Shown: positions 46,111 through 58,900 of the stretch, in pieces
Numbering within the stretch: the first letter of the stretch is position 1
How the letters are laid out: every line of letters starts with the position of its first letter
Source: Epiperipatus broadwayi
Lineage: Eukaryota > Onychophora > Udeonychophora > Euonychophora > Peripatidae
Reading direction: 5' to 3'
Assembly: GCA_028023455.1 (NCBI GenBank)
Contig: JAQFVV010000112.1
Coordinates: 3,446,001 to 3,510,000, forward strand
Length of the DNA stretch: 64,000 bases
Notes under the pieces: model-generated
Databases searched by the model: none
What the model was told of the DNA's origin: nothing
What the model saw: only the letters and a program-made list of their open reading frames with translations
Translations under genes and position numbers: made by a program

Positions 46111-47680
46111 TTATAAGATTTTGTCATTTTTATCTTTCAATTAAATATCCATCTTATTTTTTCACATCTATACAATCCTCTTTGTCTTATGTCTTGGTTT
46201 TGAATACCTGGTTTATTACTTTGTTGAGCATTGCAATTCTTCACTTTCTGTGTAAGAGCAACATCATTTGTAAACCAATTGTGCTGGAAAATCTATTTTA
46301 TTTTTATACTACTTGTTTCTGTAAATTTTATAGCTTCCTCAATCTATATATCAAAGAGGAGAGGTATAAAATTGTCTTCATGCCCTTAACCTAATTTGAA
46401 ATGATCATGTGGGCTGTTAATAAATTTTAGTTTATTTTTACAGAGATTATAATGCATTTTATGGAAACTTAAATATGACTTGTAATGATTTTAAATATTA
46501 AAGACCCATTTTTTTCCTTTCTGATAAAGACATTTTTTGGCTAGCTTTTTACAAGTAAACTTCGCATTTAACATTGTATGATGTGATCAGTAAAAAAAGT
46601 TCATTATGGTGTAGTGGTGAGGTATTTATGTATGCTAACAGTCGAAGGTGTAACTCTATAATTGACTTATTTCTAATCAAGTTTCATTGTTTTTTCCAAC
46701 AGCTAGTCGATATAAGTTACTTATCCAATTGTTTGGCAAAAGTGCATTTAACTATTCTTAACTGGAAATAAATATTCCGCTTTAATTTCCAGTTGATTTT
46801 CTGCTTTCAATCAACTTCTCATTCAAACTGAACATTTATATTTTAAACCACACACAATTAACAGAAAAGACACACATTTCTCTATTTCTAAGAAGTGGAC
46901 AAGCTGATTGATCTGATATATTAAAATTGTTTTACACATGGAGTCTAATTTGCATATATTAGCATACATCAACAACACCACAACATTTCTAACTCTTCAT
47001 CTATGAATATGAGGTTAAAAGACCTTGAAAATTCTGAGCCTGATATTTAAATTTGATATTTTTAACTTTGCCAATGAGCATTCGAAGCATGGTATAATTA
47101 CTATAAACTAGATATGAATATAACAGGGCCATATGATTCAATGAAAGAGCATTACCTTCCATGCAAATGACATGAGTTGACATATAGACCTTGGACATTT
47201 ATAATAGGCTTGAAATTTTACTTTCAGTTAGCTGGTTTCACAGCCAATCCAGCAAAACTCTCTAATATTGGTCAATAAATGGATATATACATATTCATAG
47301 TTATGGATAAAACAAAAAGAGAAATTTGTCTGACATTTGCTAAACTCTTCACCAATCCTCTATGAGTATCTCTGGATAAAAACTTTGTTCTACAAAAGTT
47401 ATTTAAAGGCTACTTTACCTTTTTACCTAGATGAGAAGCACAATTCTCAGATGAAGTCTTTTTTATTATTTGAAGTTATCTAAAGTTTTTTGAGACCTTA
47501 AATTTTTTTCTAGATTTAAGGAAAGGATAATGACCTGATCTGAAAATCTTAAAATTTAACATGATATATGGAGCCATTGCTGTAAATCATATAAAAGTCT
47601 CAACATTTTATTCATTAGAATATTTTTTATATGTGCAATATATGAAGGACAGTTTTATAATAAAAAAAATTATAGGTAAT
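46111..47680. other. AT-rich stretch with a possible SINE remnant
   Basis: At about 46,604-46,660 TGGTGTAGTGG fits an A box, and GGTGTAACTC may be a damaged B box. Nothing else was recognised. Confidence 0.4.
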
Positions 47681-47682
47681 TG

Positions 47683-48813
47683 TAACGTAATCGGGCTTGG
47701 CCACTTGATGGTGTTTTGGCAGTCAAAAGCAATATAATGTACGGTTTACAGGGCCGTGTGATTTTTAAATCGCTGTTTTTTTTTTTGTTATTAATTTATT
47801 GATTGCTATAACTTTTTTTTTTCATGACTTTTTAATTTTGTATTTAGTAAACGACAACCTTTTTTATTTTTATTTTTAAATCGCTGTTTTTGGAAAAATT
47901 ATCATCATTCCTCCTTTTTAGTTATTAATTGATTGATTGCTAGAACTTTTTTTCCGATGTCTATTTAGCGATGTCTTTCCCTTAATTATTGCTTTCTACA
48001 TAACAAAACAACTGTGTAGGGTTAGGGTTAGGTTTAGGGTTAGTTTTAAGGTTAGTTTAGGGTTACTTTTAGGGTTAGTTTTAGGGTTAGTTTAAGGTTA
48101 GTTTTAGTGTTAGTTTAGGGTTAGTTTTAGGGTTAGTGTTCTTTTGTCAGTAATGCTAAAATAAAAAATATCAATATCGTAACTGTAGTCGGACAAAAGA
48201 AACAACAACAAACACATATAAATGTCTTCTTTACTTATTAAACATGTTTATAATATGTGCTTTCTATGAAATTTACAAAAAATCATGTATATTTTTATTG
48301 GACAGCAGAAATACTCGACTTCTGTTTTCGGCAACTGCGGAAAAAGTTACGATCGCCAGCCATTTTATGAACTACGTGGTATTTCACGTGAAAATGAGAT
48401 TTCGCACACAAATTCGGCCGAATTCCTTTGACGTACCCTCAGCAAGCTTTTACACATTACACCTTCTCTAAATAAGGGTGTGGCCATTTGGAAAATTACT
48501 ATAAAGTCAGGTTTCTTAAATTTATTACAAATACAAAGATTGTGTAACGTATGTTGTAAAAATTTGACTAATCAAAATATACACACATATATATCAAACT
48601 GTACATGAAAGATAAGTGTGTGAATTCACAGTAACTGTCGCGAAGCAGAAATAGGCCATATTATTTCTGCATTATGTCATCATCAACAGCCTTCTAATGT
48701 CTAAGACAAACATTAGATGTTTTCTATAGCCATAATGAAGGCCTTGTAAACGGCATTTGTTAGGTGTTTTGGCTAGCCAGAATGCCATCAAGTGGCCAAG
48801 CCCGATTAGGTTA
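47683..48813. mobile_element. TA-flanked non-autonomous DNA transposon, 1.13 kb
   Basis: The ends ACGTAATCGGGCTTGGCCAC and, reversed, ACCTAATCGGGCTTGGCCAC continue as CTTGATGG...TTTTGGC. TA lies outside both (47,683-84 and 48,812-13). The interior has two ~113-bp direct repeats (AAATCGCTGTTTTT at 47,765 and 47,878), a TTAGGG-like array and a less AT-rich block (48,295-48,430). There is no transposase. Confidence 0.85.
48018..48142 (+). repeat. Telomere-like TTAGGG/TTAGTTT repeats
   Basis: About 125 bp of GGGTTAGGGTTAG and TTAGGGTTAGTTT variants lie inside the TA-flanked transposon. The interrupted pattern and the location inside inverted ends argue against a fused chromosome end. Confidence 0.85.
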
Positions 48814-49008
48814 TAAGTACCAAATTATATTGGTTATCATCAGATTGTTATTTTTTCTAGAAATAAATTTTAAATAGAAATATCTTCAGAAAAGTATTAC
48901 ATACATAAAATTTTTTGAATATTTATCTTTGTATATAAAATGTGTTGATAAATTTGATCAAAAGAATTATTCAAAAAATTAATCTAAGTTTTTTAAATAA
49001 AGTCAATT
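48814..49008. other. Spacer before the TCTA array
   Basis: AT-rich, with nothing recognised. Confidence 0.4.
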
Positions 49009-49836
<828 letters not shown>

Positions 49837-49909
49837 AATAAATATAGATTTATTGTGTACTTTGGATTGAGAGTATTTCATTTACTTAATAAATCGGTTT
49901 TATAGTATT

Positions 49910-51700
49910 AATCTCAATATATTACATAATATTAATCACTGGGAATGTTTATTTATATATATAATGATAGCATTATATGAGCTAATAATGAGAGAAAATG
50001 CAGTCTGATAAAATTATACAAATGAGCCAAATAAGAAAGAGACATGGAAATTAGAGAAACAAAATCATGCAATAAAACAAAAAAAAAATCCCAGTAAAAA
50101 ATGTGTGTATGCATGATAAAGATTTTGATACATGTTGAAGTGGTAATTACACATTTTAGAAGCTACAGAAGATGCCATTTTGAGAGATAAATAAATGTCA
50201 ACTGTAAATGTAGGAAGGGGATCCATCACATTGAAGTTGTTATTATTAACTTTAAATAATAATCCAATGTTACAAAATGAGATATTCTGAAATCATAAAT
50301 GCAATGACATGCACATGATATTTAAGTGTATGTGTGCATCTATATGTAAAGATATAAAAAGTTGTCAAACCATTAGTCCAGACAAATTAAAAAGATGACA
50401 TAAAAAGTATCCTAATAGCTTCATTGCTCAAGCATTCATAAGAAGTAATTAGTAATGTTAAAATTTTTAATAAAAAAATTAATTCAATATGAATCACTCT
50501 TCTAAAAATTATTCATCTAAATACTGAAAAATCCTAGGAACCTATATTCCAGAATCTGACACTGTATCTTCCACAGGGAAGTGGATGTGATTAAGATATA
50601 ATATAATAATGTTTAAAATCAAATTTATAACTGTAAAAAGAAAATAAGAAGGGCCACGTAGAATTTAATTGGAGAGCATTTCTTCAGTACCTAAATATAA
50701 AATTTTGTTTATCTATTACTAATAAATATCTCAAGCCCAGTTTAAAATTAATTAAATATTATTGAAATTAATAAACAGATAAAAATTACACTGAATTAAT
50801 TCATGTATATTTATAAAAGGGCATGACCAAAAGTTTGTTCTTCGTAATAGACTGTTTATTATAGTAAATTCAAATTTTATTACGTATTTAATCACAAGTG
50901 AAAAAAATGAGGTTTGTACAATTCAATTAATAATTTACAACTCGGGCACACAGTAGACTTAAGCCCTGATCTCAGCATGGTGAGCAAAGTTGCTTATATG
51001 TAGATAAGCTCTAAGCGTAAGCATACACTTATGCTTTTCAGACCAATGTCCATGAGCAAATGCATGTAAATTCATAATGCACGATTGAAGGTTTGTTCCT
51101 TCTTTATAATAAATCATAATAATAAATTTGTATAAAGATCAATAGCTTTAATATCAAAACTTCAATCTTATAAATTATTATAATTTTTTTTAATGATTTT
51201 TTTAATTTTATAACTAATTTTGTTAAGTAAATCAGTCATTAAAAATATATCACACATCCACAAAATAGGTCACTGGTAAATAAAGTTTGTTGAAAAACAA
51301 TATTGCTTTTGATTTCAAGCCAACAGATTATTACGAGAAAGGAGACCATGAATATATAAAGAACTAAAAATAATACCAATTAAATGACATTGAAGTTCAG
51401 TCAGTAATCAGTTATTTCCAGATAAAGTGAGCTGTCAGTGTTTATTAAGAGAGTGATAGCCTGGTATTTGAAGATGTCTTATAACCTACCCTTGTCTGTC
51501 CTATATTATAAAATGTAATCTTGAATCTTAGTGAGCTGAAATGCAGAAATATTATTGATATAAAATTGATGCTATAAATAAAATTGCTTATAAAGAATAA
51601 GATTCGGAAAATTATTAGTTCACATATATCACTGGATAAAAAAAAACATTTTAAAGAACCTATAAAGTTAAAGGTTTAACGCTACCAAGGAGAAGGAAAT
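49910..51700. other. AT-rich stretch, nothing recognised
   Basis: A short hairpin (GCGTAAGCATACACTTATGC) lies at about 51,014. No gene was supported. Confidence 0.4.
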
Positions 51701-51806
51701 TTTTGAACAATCATCATCATCATCATCATCAACCATTATCAATCCACTGCAGGATGAAGGTCTCTCCAAGTTTAATCCATATTTTCCGATCTTTAGCTTT
51801 CCTTCT

Positions 51807-52372
51807 TCACATCACTCCTACACACTTTCTTATTTCATCTATCCATCTCACATGTGGTCTCTTTCTGGGTCTTTTACAATCTCTTGGAATCCAGTTTAAA
51901 ATTTCAATTGTCCATCTATTATCATCTCTTCTAGCAATATGTCCAGCCCAACTCCACTTCAATCTTTTAATTTTTTCAATGAGGTCAGTAACATCTGTTT
52001 GTTTTCTTACCCATATATTGCATTTTCGATCTCTTCTTGTTACTCCCAACATGCATCTCTCCATACTTCTTTGAGTGGTCTGAAGTCTCTGTATTGCTCT
52101 TCTATTAAATGCCAAGTCTCAGATCCATAAGTAAGAACTGGTAAAACACATTTGTTAAAAATCTTCCTTTTCAAACACATAGGCATATTTCCTTTTAGTA
52201 TCAAGTTATTTCTAACAAAAGCACTCCAACCAAGTTTAATTCTATGATTAATTTCTTCCATTATGTTTCCATCTGTATTAATAATCTGACCAAGGTATTT
52301 GTAACTGTTAACTTCTTCTAATTCATCATAATCAATCTTTATTTTCATATTTTGAGCAAATCGATTAAACAT
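51807..52372 (-). pseudogene. RTE LINE: thumb and C-terminal domain
   Basis: Two overlapping frames are involved. 52,372-52,040 gives YKYLGQIINTDG and LPVLTYGSETWHL. The second, 52,115-51,807, gives AIQRLQTTQRSMERCMLGV, RDRKCNIWVRKQT, KWSWAGHIARRDDNRW and KRPRKRPHVRWIDEI. This RMLG...WAGHIAR...GRP-like C terminus is characteristic of RTE elements. A single-base shift near TW-HL separates the two. Confidence 0.9.
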
Positions 52373-52848
52373 TACTTTAGTCTTTTTTTAACATTTATCT
52401 TTAGTCTTACTTTCCTACTTTCATCTGATAATTCCTGCAACATATCCTGCAGCTCTGAAGCATTATTTGCAAAAAGGACTACATCATCTGCGAAATCTAA
52501 ATGACTTAAATAATCTCCATTTACTTTCACTTCTTTAGTTTCCCATTTTAATCCACAAAATACTTCTTGCAGCACTGCTGTAAAAAGTTTTGGAGATATG
52601 GAGTCACCTTGTCTTACACCTTTCTCAATGTTGACTTTCCCAGTATCATTATGTAATCTAATTGTTGCTGTTGCATTTTTATAAATATTCTTCAAAATAT
52701 GACAATATCCTGGATCTATACCCTGATGATCCAATGCTTTAATCACTGAAGAAATGTTTATAGAATCAAATGCCTTTTCATAATCTACAAATCCAAAACA
52801 TAATGACAACTCATATTCATTCGTCCTTTCTATAACTTCTCTCAACAC
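52372..52848 (-). pseudogene. RTE LINE: RT catalytic core
   Basis: It starts MLREVIERTNEY-like directly after the TAG. It carries LCFGFVDYEKAFDSIN (motif A), EKGVRQGDSISPKLFTAVL (motif B) and LDFADDVVLFAN (motif C), so both catalytic Asp residues of FADD are intact. The frame is lost in a run of seven A (about 52,385), where KINVKK should continue as TKVMFNRF. Confidence 0.93.
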
Positions 52849-53970
52849 CTAGATATGATCTACTTTACTAAAACCACTTTTAAATCCAGCTTGTTCTCTT
52901 GGTTGGTGGAAATCCAATGTTCTCTGTAGACGAGTTGTAATTATCTTGGTAAAAAATTTATATAAAACTGATAAAAGGCTGATAGGTCTGTAATTTCTAA
53001 TATATTCTTTATCACCTTTTTTAAATATTAATATTATTACTGCATTCTTCCAATCATCTGGTACATCTTTATCATTTAGACACTTGGTATATAACTTTAC
53101 TAAAATTTTTTCTATTTCTCCACCTGCTTCTTTTAATATATCAATTATAATTCCATCATTACCTGGAGCCTTCCCTTTCTTCATATATTTAATTGCGTAT
53201 CTCACTTCTTCATTTAAAATTCTGGGCAATTCGGAAGATGTAATAGATATAGGAGATACTTGTTCTTTATTACTATATAATTCTTGATAAAAATCTTCTA
53301 CCAATTTCATGATGTCATCTCTCTTTTTAGTAATAATTCCATCTTTTTCTCTTATTGCAGATATAAATTTCCTACCAATACCAAAATGTTGTTTTACATT
53401 CTTAAGACTTTTATTTTCTTCTACAGCTTTCCTTGCTAGTTCACAGTTATACTTTCTTATATCATTTTCAACTCTTTTCCGCACCATTTTACAAAATTCA
53501 AGATATTCAATTCTTTTTAATGCATCATTTTTGTATATCTTCATATTCCTTCTTTTCTTCATAAATTCTCTAGTCTCAGTAGAAATTTTATTGGTCAATT
53601 GCTGCTTTTTTCTACCAGCTATCTTTGTTGCAGTTTTTAAAAGTGTATCAGTTATTTTCATATTAATTTCATTCAAATCTGAATCATGTTCAAAATCTAC
53701 TAATACTTGAAACCGATTTGTAAGTTCTAATTTAAATTCATTAGAATGTTTCTGAAGATTAGGAATATCAACTGTAAATATTGTTTTTCTTAATAATTTT
53801 TGTCTCTCTAGTTTTACATTAACACGTATCTTACACCTTACTAATCGATGATCACTTCCTGTGTTAAATTTATTAAGAACATTACAATCTTGAAATATGT
53901 ATTTCCTGTTAGTCAAAATATAATCCAATTCTGCTGTACCTTCATTTGGATGCTTCCATGTCCATTTCCT
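52849..53970 (-). pseudogene. RTE LINE: end of endonuclease and first half of RT
   Basis: It opens with KRKWTWKHPNEGT, then LDYILTNRKY and GSDHRLVRC (the last endonuclease motif with Asp-His). A ~190-residue basic linker and the RT fingers follow: KAPGNDGI, WKNAVIILIFKKGDK, NYRPISLLSVLYKFF, REQAGFKSGFS. The 359-codon frame from 53,928 ends in a TAG after KVDHI, an in-frame nonsense change; the next residue continues as VLREVIER in the same frame. Confidence 0.92.
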
Positions 53971-53983
53971 TTTAACATTTTTC

Positions 53984-54682
53984 TCAAAAAAAAGAATTCA
54001 TAATATAAAGTTTTTCTTTTTCTGCAAACTCCACAAGTCTATGTCCTCTCTCATTTCTATTACCATAACCAAAATTACCTACAGCACTTTCATCTTTCAT
54101 TTGTTTACCAATTCTAGCATTAAAATCTCCCATAACAATTTTAAAATGTTGTTTACTCTGATCAAAAGCCTTTTGTACATCCATATAAAAATCTTCTACT
54201 ACTTCATCACTATGAGAACTTGTTGGAGCATAAACCTGAATTATCTGCATTTGGTATCTGCTATTAAGTTGTATAACTAATCTTGCCACTCTGTCCGATA
54301 CACCATCAATCTCCACAATATTGTTCTTCCACTTTTTATTTATAATGAATCCTACTCCACTTGTATTTCCAATATTTGTGCCTTTATAATAGAGTATATG
54401 TCCACTTTTTAAATCAATTGTCTCTTCACCTTTTCTTCTAACTTCACAAAGTCCAATAATGTCCCATTTAATATAAGAGAGTTCTTCTAATTCTTGCAAT
54501 CTGCCTTCACTTGAAAGTGATATGCAGTTGTAAGTACCTAAATAAAAAGTCATCAAATGGCAGGCTGGGTCCGCAATCAGGGGATTCTTAGCACACTCTG
54601 CCTTTGGCCACCAACCGCTGCCTTGGTTGGTGACTTTACAGCCTTCTGGGAATAAGGGCCATGCTTTATTTTTGTCTGTCAT
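53984..54682 (-). pseudogene. RTE LINE: endonuclease domain
   Basis: The frame starts MTDKNKAWPLFPEGC and is open for 232 codons. AP-endonuclease-like motifs are visible in order: YLGTYNCISLSS (N-terminal strand with the Asn), DIIGLCEVRR (catalytic Glu), VYAPTS, and MGDFNARIG (the GDFN active-site motif). The enzyme nicks target DNA to prime reverse transcription. The frame ends MNSFF-stop within a run of T on the coding strand (eight A on the plus strand at about 53,985). One extra T restores the reading frame into EKNVKRKWTWKHPNEGT, so a slippage frameshift separates it from the next part. Confidence 0.92.
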
Positions 54683-54869
54683 AATTGTATGTATGTATTG
54701 GAAAAATATTTATCATTTACACAAACATTCATTCTGCCTTATCAGGCACTGAGAAGAAAGACCATGGTGTTTCTCGATCTTAAACTCAGAGGTAAAAAGC
54801 CAATAAACTCACCGTGCTGGCTAATGCGTGCTGGTGACCAGCCCATCCATGTTCGTATACTATATGAAT

Positions 54870-55240
54870 AATCACATAGTAATAACAGCTGCAATGACAA
54901 GAACATATGGAGTGGACATTAGGAATTTTCCCTGCTTGGTTCCTTTAAGGCCTCCAAGAGGAATCAAAGGGTCTCCTTTCAGTTAATAGCAAACTCCTTT
55001 CTGCAGCCTTTTGAACAATATCAAAGTATATTTCTCAAAAAAATTATGCCATACACAGTGAAAATAGAATAGCCAATATGAAGCAGTAAATTACTGATAA
55101 ATCTTCAATTTAATTTATAAAATCTTCAGTAATTGTAATTAATTAAAATAGTTTCAATAGCTAGCAGTATTTGATAATAAAAGTAATTTATAATTCCTCA
55201 ACATTATTATTTTTTCTTAAGATTTTATATTTACTTTATT
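54870..55240. other. Short unassigned stretch
   Basis: It has moderate A+T and no recognisable feature. It may include the far 5' end of the RTE LINE. Confidence 0.35.
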
Positions 55241-55247
55241 TTGTTGT

Positions 55248-55281
<34 letters not shown>
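55241..55281 (+). repeat. (AT)n(AG)n microsatellite
   Basis: About 10 TA units are followed by about 7 AG units, directly at the left edge of the hammerhead foldback. Confidence 0.9.
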
Positions 55282-55366
55282 CAGCTTTACCAAAACCTCC
55301 GAACAAATATATTTTGTTTACATAAACATCAAAAGAGTCAGAATTCACTCTCTTTCATTCACTCCA

Positions 55367-55413
55367 CCTTCAGATCAGCTGATTTCAAGCTAATTCGCTA
55401 TCATCAGTGAAGG
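55367..55413 (-). ncRNA. Hammerhead ribozyme, type I, complete motif
   Basis: Reading the minus strand: stem I CCTTCA, CTGATGA, stem II region TAGCGAATTAGCTT (AGC/GCT pair), GAAA, TCAGCTGAT, C, then TGAAGG. Stem I pairs perfectly over 6 bp. Stem III is the palindrome ATC-AGCT-GAT, using the last A of GAAA. The cleavage triplet is AUC (H = C), so cutting is predicted after the base at 55,373. All conserved core bases are present. Stem II is short with a U-U mismatch at its base. Such RNAs self-cleave during transcription and can be ligated into circles. Confidence 0.78.
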
Positions 55414-55719
55414 GTATGGGCCAGAAACTAGATCTAAACACTAACTCCAAGCGTTTATGCAACAAGTTCCTATCAGTTTGCAAGCATGAATTTTTCAGAC
55501 ATGTAATGTTTTCAAACTCAGCCTAACAAGCCAGATAGCTACATGGGTCTGATATCAGTTCAGTTTCACCATATAGTCAAGGCCTCCACAATATATATCA
55601 TTGCAAAAACATTTAAAGGTACATTTATGAAAAACAAGTTATAAATCACGTAACTTGCTATCACTTGCATTTATGATCAATAGATGGAGCTTTACCAAAA
55701 CCTCCAAACAAGCCCCTAC

Positions 55720-55766
55720 CCTTCACTGATGATATCAAATTAGTTTGAAATCAGCTTATCTAAAGG
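55720..55766 (+). ncRNA. Second hammerhead motif, inverted copy
   Basis: On the plus strand: CCTTCA-CTGATGA-TATCAAATTAGTTT-GAAA-TCAGCTTAT-C-TAAAGG. The core and cleavage triplet (AUC) are intact, but stem I has one A-C mismatch, stem III loses its third pair and stem II is disrupted. It is a weakened copy of the motif at 55,367-55,413. Confidence 0.6.
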
Positions 55767-55924
55767 TGGAGCTAATGAAAGAGATAGTGAATTCTGACTC
55801 TTTTGACATTTATGTAAACAAAATACACTTGTTTGGAGGTTTTGGTAATGCCCCATCTATTGATCATAAATGCAAGTGATAGCAAGTTACGTGATTTATA
55901 ACTTGTTTTTGTTTTTCATATATA

Positions 55925-58900
55925 TATAGTGACCCTGTGCTATTGCACACTGTCATAATTGACTACCTCAGCTTATGGATTTATGCGATTCTAAAAAAAA
56001 CAACTAATAAATAATGAAAGAAAAGAATATGATAACATTTATTGTGTAAATTATGCTATCTAAATCTTATGTATTAATAAATGTACTCTATTTAAATAAT
56101 TATAAGTATAAAATAATGTCTAATAAATTAAAAGCTATGACAAAGATATAATTCTAGTATTAAAAGATGTATGATTTCAAGTTAAAGGTTACTGATAATT
56201 TATGTATTCTTCAAAAAAGAGAGAAAGCTGGACAAAGTTAATTTTATAGTTAAAATTTAAAAAATTTTGACAGATAGCTTATGGGTGTTAAAGTACAATT
56301 ATTTAATTCATTTCAGAGTAATTAATAATTTGGTTGAGTTCTTTTATTTGGTATATTTTAAAAAATATACCTTTGAATAAAGCTAATTGATTTATTGAAG
56401 TAATATTAAATTGTTTAAAATATGCAGCTTAATTATTAAGATAGAATCAATTTAGAAATGTAAAGCAATTTCCTGTATACATGTGTGTGAATCATTGGAC
56501 ATATACGTATATTTAGTACATTGGTTTTAATTGATGTGATTTAATTTTTAGTTATTAAATATTTAAAAAGAAATATTTAATTAGCTTGGGCCTAAAAGAA
56601 CTAAAATCAATAAATAAGAGTTTCTGATAAATTTTTTTTAAAAAGGTGATATTTTAACCAGAAAAAAATTATCTTATTTTATTTTTTTATTGATTGTATT
56701 AATTAATAAAAGTAAGTTGACTTTTTCTTCAACTTTGGCTGATCAAGGTGTCACATGAGCCTGGAAAAGTAGAACAAAGTTACATAATTTTCCTTATTAG
56801 TTCCCCATGTTGATTTACATTTTTTTCAAATAGAGGTCACAATTTTCAGGGGCAGTGTGTTAATTAATGATGTATGTCAATAGAGGTATAAAAATAAAGA
56901 TTACCAATGTACAGGGCTGCTACTGACTGACCACTGCTGCTACTGATATTTTCAGGTATACTGCAATATTCTCATCTACTTTGAATAACTAATATTTTTT
57001 ATTAGTTATTTCTTTTATCTAAGTGTTAATTTGTTGAAATTTTATATTTGTTAACATAGAATGCAAGGCTAGGCAACTTATATAAGGTATTCTTTGTGTT
57101 TTTTAATGCCTAACTCAATTAGAGTTGTCTAAACCATTAATATCATGCTTCAGAAGAATAATTATTTTATTATGAAGAAATTTTGTCAATTATACTTAGA
57201 AAGGAATTATGAAAGAAACCAGGTGATATTTTTATATTAGTTTACAAAGCCATGCTGGACATTGTACTAATTTACTTCTCTTTATCATATTTTACTTTCA
57301 GGAGAGATTAAAGTTAATTATAAAAAATGACATAAAAATTTAACTTGGACAATAAAGAGTTATATTAACTGTTATTACTAATTACTAATGCTAAAATGCT
57401 CAACTTACATTGATTTCAATAGATATTTGAAGTATTTTCTCAACAAGTACTAACCAGTCATAATTGATACAAGAGAACTTTATAATATACTTTGTTTTCT
57501 TGTTGTTTTGCTAAAATAATATTTAGAAAATAATGGAAAACCTTATAGAAGTTAATACAGTTTGGATGTATAAGAATAATAGATATTAAGTACATGCATT
57601 ATCTTGAATTGTGAACTTTCAAATTTGATAATTTTTTTTTTAAAAAATTGCTTAAATGATATCTCTAAGTAAATTAAATTTTTTTTTTGCAAGTTAAGAA
57701 GAATTTTTTTTTGTTAAAATGCATTTACGAAGAAAAAAATTACTTATTTCCAGTAGAACTGCAAACAAAAAAATTAACTGACAACTTTCTTAGTTTAATA
57801 TTATTTGTTACTAAAGGGAGATTCTCAAAAAAGGTAGCTTATATTTAAGAACTGTTTTAAATCAATCCAGACTTTTGCTTATTTTTTAAAAAACTTATGT
57901 CAAGTGTTCCTATTATTTTACTGCTTCTTTTAGAAAGTTGTATTTGCTCTCATTTTCTTATGAAAGAAAATATATATGATAAGTATGGAAGAACCATTTT
58001 ATAGATAATCTGCCAAGAAAGGACATTGCACACCCATGACAAACTATATATATATAAATTTTTCTTTTATATTTTATGTATTGCTATTACCATGTTAAAG
58101 TATTTTTTTGTTTTTCTTTAAATGGTTTATAACATAATATGTAGGTATTCCTATAATATGGAAGGTAAAATTTATGTTTTATATTCATTGGTTTAAAGTA
58201 AATTTTATAGTACCTTTTGTCGCAGTAGAAATACTTATCTCTTATATTTGTTAATAGTGTTCATTAGTGTTTAATTTATTTATGGGTAAACAGCCAATAT
58301 ATGTTTATCAGAAACTCACAATAGTTTATAATTATGATATATTTTTATGGTTAAGTTTTAATATAACCAAGTGTTTACTAGTCATAAATTTATTAATATT
58401 TACCTTTGCTATTATGTCCACTTTATCTTTATAAATTTTTATACTTTTCATTGCATGAGTGTGTATTTTTATTGTGCTATTTTACAATTTTTTACAGTCA
58501 TTTGATTGATAGTAAACTTACTAGTTTCAGACACTGTTTAATGTATGTAATTTTTACTATGAATATTAATTTATCTAGCTTATGAGTGATAATTTTATCT
58601 TGCCATTGCTTAGTCTAGGATTTATGCTTATTTTCATTTAGTATGTCTGGGACATATTACACTTTATTAAATATTTTATTTATTGTGCTTTGTGGGATGA
58701 AGTACACTCTTCCATTGTTTCACATTTGTATTCCATAAGTCCCATGAGAGGATCATTTCATGGTACATATTCCATTTTTTCTTATATGTTAAGACCTTGT
58801 CCACATATGTATTTTTGTCTAGGATAAAAATGTTGGAATCTACCATGCTATTTTCATTCATGTAGGGTTGCTCTGAGGAGCCTATTTTTATTAATGTATC

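Larger units (their letters stand above)
51708..54690 (-). mobile_element. RTE-clade LINE, almost full length
   Basis: A single minus-strand element holds an N-terminal AP-type endonuclease, the RT and a C-terminal RTE domain. It ends in an (ATG)n-type tail (CAT repeats at 51,713-51,730 on the plus strand), a hallmark of RTE elements. The size of ~3 kb fits. Only four coding lesions were found, so it is a comparatively young copy. The 5' UTR probably extends to about 54,870. Confidence 0.93.
55283..55920. mobile_element. Compound foldback element carrying two hammerheads
   Basis: Bases 55,283-55,425 are repeated inverted at 55,715-55,850 (CCAAAACCTCC, GAGTCAGAATTCACT, CAGCTGATTTCAA). Separately, 55,629-55,713 is inverted at 55,826-55,920 (AAGTTATAAATCACGTAAC, TTGCTATCACTTGCATTTA, GATCAATAGATGG). 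The centre (55,425-55,560) is shared with the elements at 9,879 and 14,276. CCTCC(A/G)(A/C)ACAA also recurs in direct orientation at about 55,292, 55,583 and 55,700. The result is a mix of direct and inverted terminal copies, as often seen with Penelope-like elements. Confidence 0.8.

Noticed and set aside
48018-48142. TTAGGG repeats as a telomere or chromosome-fusion scar
   Set aside because: The tract is short, irregular and enclosed by transposon ends with TA duplications.
48244-48471. 75-codon frame inside the 47.7-kb transposon
   Set aside because: It lies between inverted ends in a non-autonomous element, lacks any transposase motif and overlaps a low-AT block that explains the openness.
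53084-53710. Plus-strand frames opposite the RTE LINE
   Set aside because: They are shadows of the minus-strand RT; they are rich in Phe/Leu/Ser, as expected from the complement.
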